From contig KL197730.1 in NCBI GenBank assembly GCA_000697665.1, forward strand, positions 225,737 to 289,736: DNA of 64,000 nt, read 5' to 3'. How positions within the stretch are numbered: the first letter of the stretch is position 1; each line of letters opens with the position of its first letter. Positions 61,086-64,000 of this stretch are shown piece after piece. The position numbers and the translations under genes were made by a program. The notes below the pieces were generated by a model. The model made no database searches and was not told the DNA's origin. It saw nothing but the letters and a program-made list of their open reading frames with translations. This DNA is from Jaapia argillacea MUCL 33604. Taxonomy: Eukaryota > Basidiomycota > Agaricomycetes > Jaapiales > Jaapiaceae.

Positions 61086-62336
61086 TATAATGCCTGAGCT
61101 TTGTTATAGGACTGGGGTTTCAAGTAGATAGACTAGGTACAAGATGTAGTAGGTACTACAATTGGCAACAGAATGATTATCTAAGTCAATAGATAATAAA
61201 AGGCACTTAGGGAAATACAGTTAGTGCTTACCCCAGGTAGCACAACAAAGAGAGACTTATTCCAAGTGAGCAGAGCGATTGTAGCAATAAATCTTTGATT
61301 TTTGGAGAATTTGATGAATTTCTGATTTGGGAGAACTAACTAGACAGAACAGGTTTCACAGACTTACTCAAGTGGTACTAGGATAGCTGGAAGACACTCA
61401 AACATCTGGGAGATATTGAACATGTACACCAGTACTATATGTGTGATGGGTAGGGATCAACCTGTGTTACCACTACAGGAGGTCTTAGTGTCGTTGGAGG
61501 CACTAGTGAGCCTTGAGCCTGGAACTGAGGTGTAGAGACCTCAGCTGCCTCATAGGGAGCAGTTGACTATACATGCATAGCATGCCTTGGGTCCATAGCT
61601 TTCTACAGACACCAGAGGATAATCAACCATGTTGGCATGTGTACCTTTGTGCACATCCTACACAGAGAATGAGAATGCAACCTTGCTGTGATCTCATCTA
61701 GGAAACTGAAAGATCTCACTACTCAGCCCTTTGTAGGAGGCCAAGTCTTGAGAATAGCTGAAAAATAAATAATAGTCCACTTCACACAATTGGCACACCC
61801 ATTAGGGAAGCCAAAGGTGAATAGGCTGGTAGTGATGAATGTATTCTGAAAGAGTAATTACATGAACACATGAAGACTTTCAAACTCTGACTGACTTATT
61901 CCCACACTCAATGTAGAGTGACACTGGAGAGTAACCCTCTGTACACACCCATTACGGTATGCACAGGCTAATAATACCTAAGACTGCCAGGATTCTGAGC
62001 TAATACTATCTGTAACTAGTGGAGGAATCACTCTGGTTGCTTGAGTGAGACATGTAGTCTACTCTTAGAGATTACATAAGGTTGTACAGACAGGTATATG
62101 TACATGGGGCAGAGCTGCAGAAACTCATGAGTGACAGGAAAACTGGGTTTAGGGTTCTTTTGGCTGGCTCAAACTCCCTAATGTCTGACTCAAAGCAGTT
62201 GTAATAATACTTACATTGCTCTAGTACACCCCACAGAATGTCACATAACCTATAAACCTAGCTCCAGGTACCTTAGGAGTATAATAAGATGATGCAAGTT
62301 ACTGGAATTTGTGAGGAGTTATGTAGCACTTGCTAT
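61086..62336. other. CpG-depleted decayed repeat sequence
   Basis: About 1.25 kb with only about three CpG sites visible, many stops in all frames and frequent TG/CA. Old mobile-element sequence is the likeliest explanation; no family can be assigned. Confidence 0.5.
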
Positions 62337-62976
62337 TCAAGTCAAGTACCCCTTAAATGACCGGGAGAAAGTCTCAGCCACCCATTTCCATATAAGGAAG
62401 GCTCGCCACTGACCTTCCTTAACCAGAAGTCGTGGCACGTGACATTTGCGCAAAGTCGAAATGTGGCTGAACCAACGTGAGGCGCTGCCCCACTGCTCTC
62501 TGAGCCACTTGGGGATGTGCGGCATGCCCGGACTCGTTCCCCCTCCTTCCATAACATTCTAGGAGTCTTGTAGAATGTTCTTTCTTGTACTTCAGCCATT
62601 TACCTGGTCCCTAAACCCGGTTTTCCGGTCATTCTATAGTGTTCTATGAGTTTCTGCCCCTTATTATTCGAGAGAGGACATCGTTCTATCTAGCGAGGTA
62701 AACATTACGGCTCAAAGTGTGGATGTTGTAGATAGCCAGCTTGAAGTGCTGAATTATTGCAACTCCCAGGCTCCGATACCAGTTGTAAATGCCCCAAGCA
62801 AAAAAGATGCCGTCCTTGCATAGACCGGATAATTATAACGATAGGAAGCCCTTCTAGGGGCATGTCAAGGTTCCATTCTATTGACATGTCGGAACTCTTT
62901 TGTATCGACACGAATCGCAGCAGTATACAAGATAGCAATAAGAGGTAACGATCGAAAGCAACTTATGATCCCAAAA
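62337..62976. other. Spacer right of the mobile-element block
   Basis: CpG content returns to the level of the gene regions at about 62340, marking the right edge of the depleted block. No gene recognised; it should include the 3' end of the DUF6534 gene. Confidence 0.45.
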
Positions 62977-64000
62977 TCATACTCCCTTGCCCATGTGAGC
63001 ATACACGCCATCCACATCACTATCATGCTTCAGCTTATCATCGTAGTGATTTCCATCAGTCACCGTTACCACTTCTTGGCGTACGTGAACCTGTTGGAGA
63101 CGGATGTTCGATTGGCTCTCCGCACCTCCGGTTGTTGTGCGGAAACGAAGACCATTCTGGTAAGCAGACGGATGTTAGTATAACATCCTGCGATACGACT
63201 AGGTATGCGATGTTAGATGCTTACCTCAGTGTCCAAATCAATGGCAGTCGTACCCAAGTTTTGGAGCGCGCTGCGAGCATTGAGCGTATCCAACAGAGTC
63301 TAATGGTTCAAAATTAGTACGGATCAATTGGTATAGTAGACAGTGAACTCACGTTGGTATAGATTCGCCCAATGGGATATGCGAACATGGCGTATAAGTT
63401 GGTTGTTCGGAGGAGTAGGAAACTGAAGAGGTCTCCGAGGGCAAAAATGGAGACGAAAAGACCAGTCTGAACGGCACCACGGATCAGACGGTTCAGGATC
63501 GTGTTGGTTTTGCGGATACCAGTCCGTGAACGGTAAAGGGCGATTGTAAGGGCCACTAAATGATCGTGGACGGTCTTAGTACGAGCAAACAAAGATCGAG
63601 ATAGAGACTTACAGGTAATGGAAATATCCGCAGCCGTCGAGAAACCAAGCCACATCGCGACGAGTGGCGTTAACGGGGCGAACTTCGTAACACTTTTGGA
63701 AAGGAACTCAGTGGTGCTCAATGAATGAGAAGGGGAGAAACACACTCTTGAATGATCCCAGACTTGACTCCGGCGGTAATACCGGTCACGAACCCGACGA
63801 TGCTCAACGTGCAAATGAATGCCGTGACATACTTGTTCTTGGTCAATCGCAACACACTGAGCGGGGGGGGAACAATGTTCACAACGAGAAAGCGATAGAG
63901 GATTGAGTTTGCATACCGATGAGCGAGGAAGAACTGGGTGATAATCGCCGCAAAGGAAGTGGCGACAGCAGTGAAGGGGATCTCCCAGCTCACGGCTAAG
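62977..64000 (-). CDS. DUF6534-type fungal multi-TM protein, 5' end outside window
   Basis: A basidiomycete-expanded membrane family of unknown function. Exons on the minus strand read FTAVATSFAAIITQFFLAHR, joined to VLRLTKNKYVTAFICTLSIV (intron about 63857-63916), then VGFVTGITAGVKSGI, PLTPLVAMWLGFSTAADISI (TM), and the signature core ALYRSRTGIRKTNTILNRLI, TGLFVSIFALGDLFSFLL and YAMFAYPIGRIYTNTLLDTL followed by NARSALQ. The cytoplasmic tail splices to NGLRFRTTTGGAESQSNIRL and ends VDGVYAHMGKGV with TGA at 62977. At least four TM segments are visible and two or three more should lie beyond the window end. No break seen. Confidence 0.85.

Noticed and set aside
61380-61800. Possible reverse-transcriptase remnant
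   Set aside because: A few residues resemble a retroelement polymerase by eye, but many stops and no continuous motif; family cannot be supported.

Overview
The window looks like genomic DNA of a basidiomycete fungus, most likely an Agaricomycete. Genes are split by many 50-70 nt GT-AG introns. The gene families are typical of mushroom-forming fungi: OrdA-like P450, monocarboxylate-transporter-like MFS, F-box/LRR proteins and a DUF6534 membrane protein. Gene DNA is GC-balanced, while one mobile-element block is poor in CpG. Gene calls below come from hand-translated exons and recognised motifs; no database search was possible.

Layout. 1-3.6 kb: a cytochrome P450 (5' end outside the window) and a decayed tandem copy of it. 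4.1-6.4 kb: a monocarboxylate-type MFS transporter (minus). 6.4-9.2 kb: nothing recognised. 9.2-10.3 kb: histidinol-phosphatase. 10.3-13.6 kb: nothing recognised. 13.6-15.3 kb: URC4/DUF1688, a uracil-catabolism gene. 15.3-33.2 kb: a four-copy array of a sucrose/alpha-glucoside-type transporter gene (minus). Copies B, C and D each carry a broken copy of the 3' end of URC4, which shows that the duplicated unit started inside URC4. A 2.25 kb non-autonomous DNA transposon with about 430-460 bp terminal inverted repeats lies between copies B and C.

33.3-51.6 kb is ordinary gene territory: a vacuolar-type Ca2+/H+ exchanger, two related F-box/LRR-like genes in opposite orientation flanking the mitochondrial ETF-ubiquinone oxidoreductase, a Ser/Pro-rich protein of about 750 residues, a decayed stretch at 46.7-49.6 kb, and an F-box gene whose first coding exon is only the ATG. 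51.8-53.9 kb holds an apparently full U6 snRNA gene, preceded by at least five degenerate U6-like cores. 53.9-62.3 kb is a CpG-poor mobile-element block: a hAT transposase remnant split by a solo LTR, then an imperfect inverted repeat with unequal CpG loss. The window ends in a DUF6534 membrane-protein gene (minus).

The most unusual points are the U6-like array beside a real U6 gene, the hitchhiking URC4 tails in the transporter array, and very small exons (8, 11 and 19 nt) that carry catalytic or cofactor motifs in the Ca2+ exchanger and the P450s.
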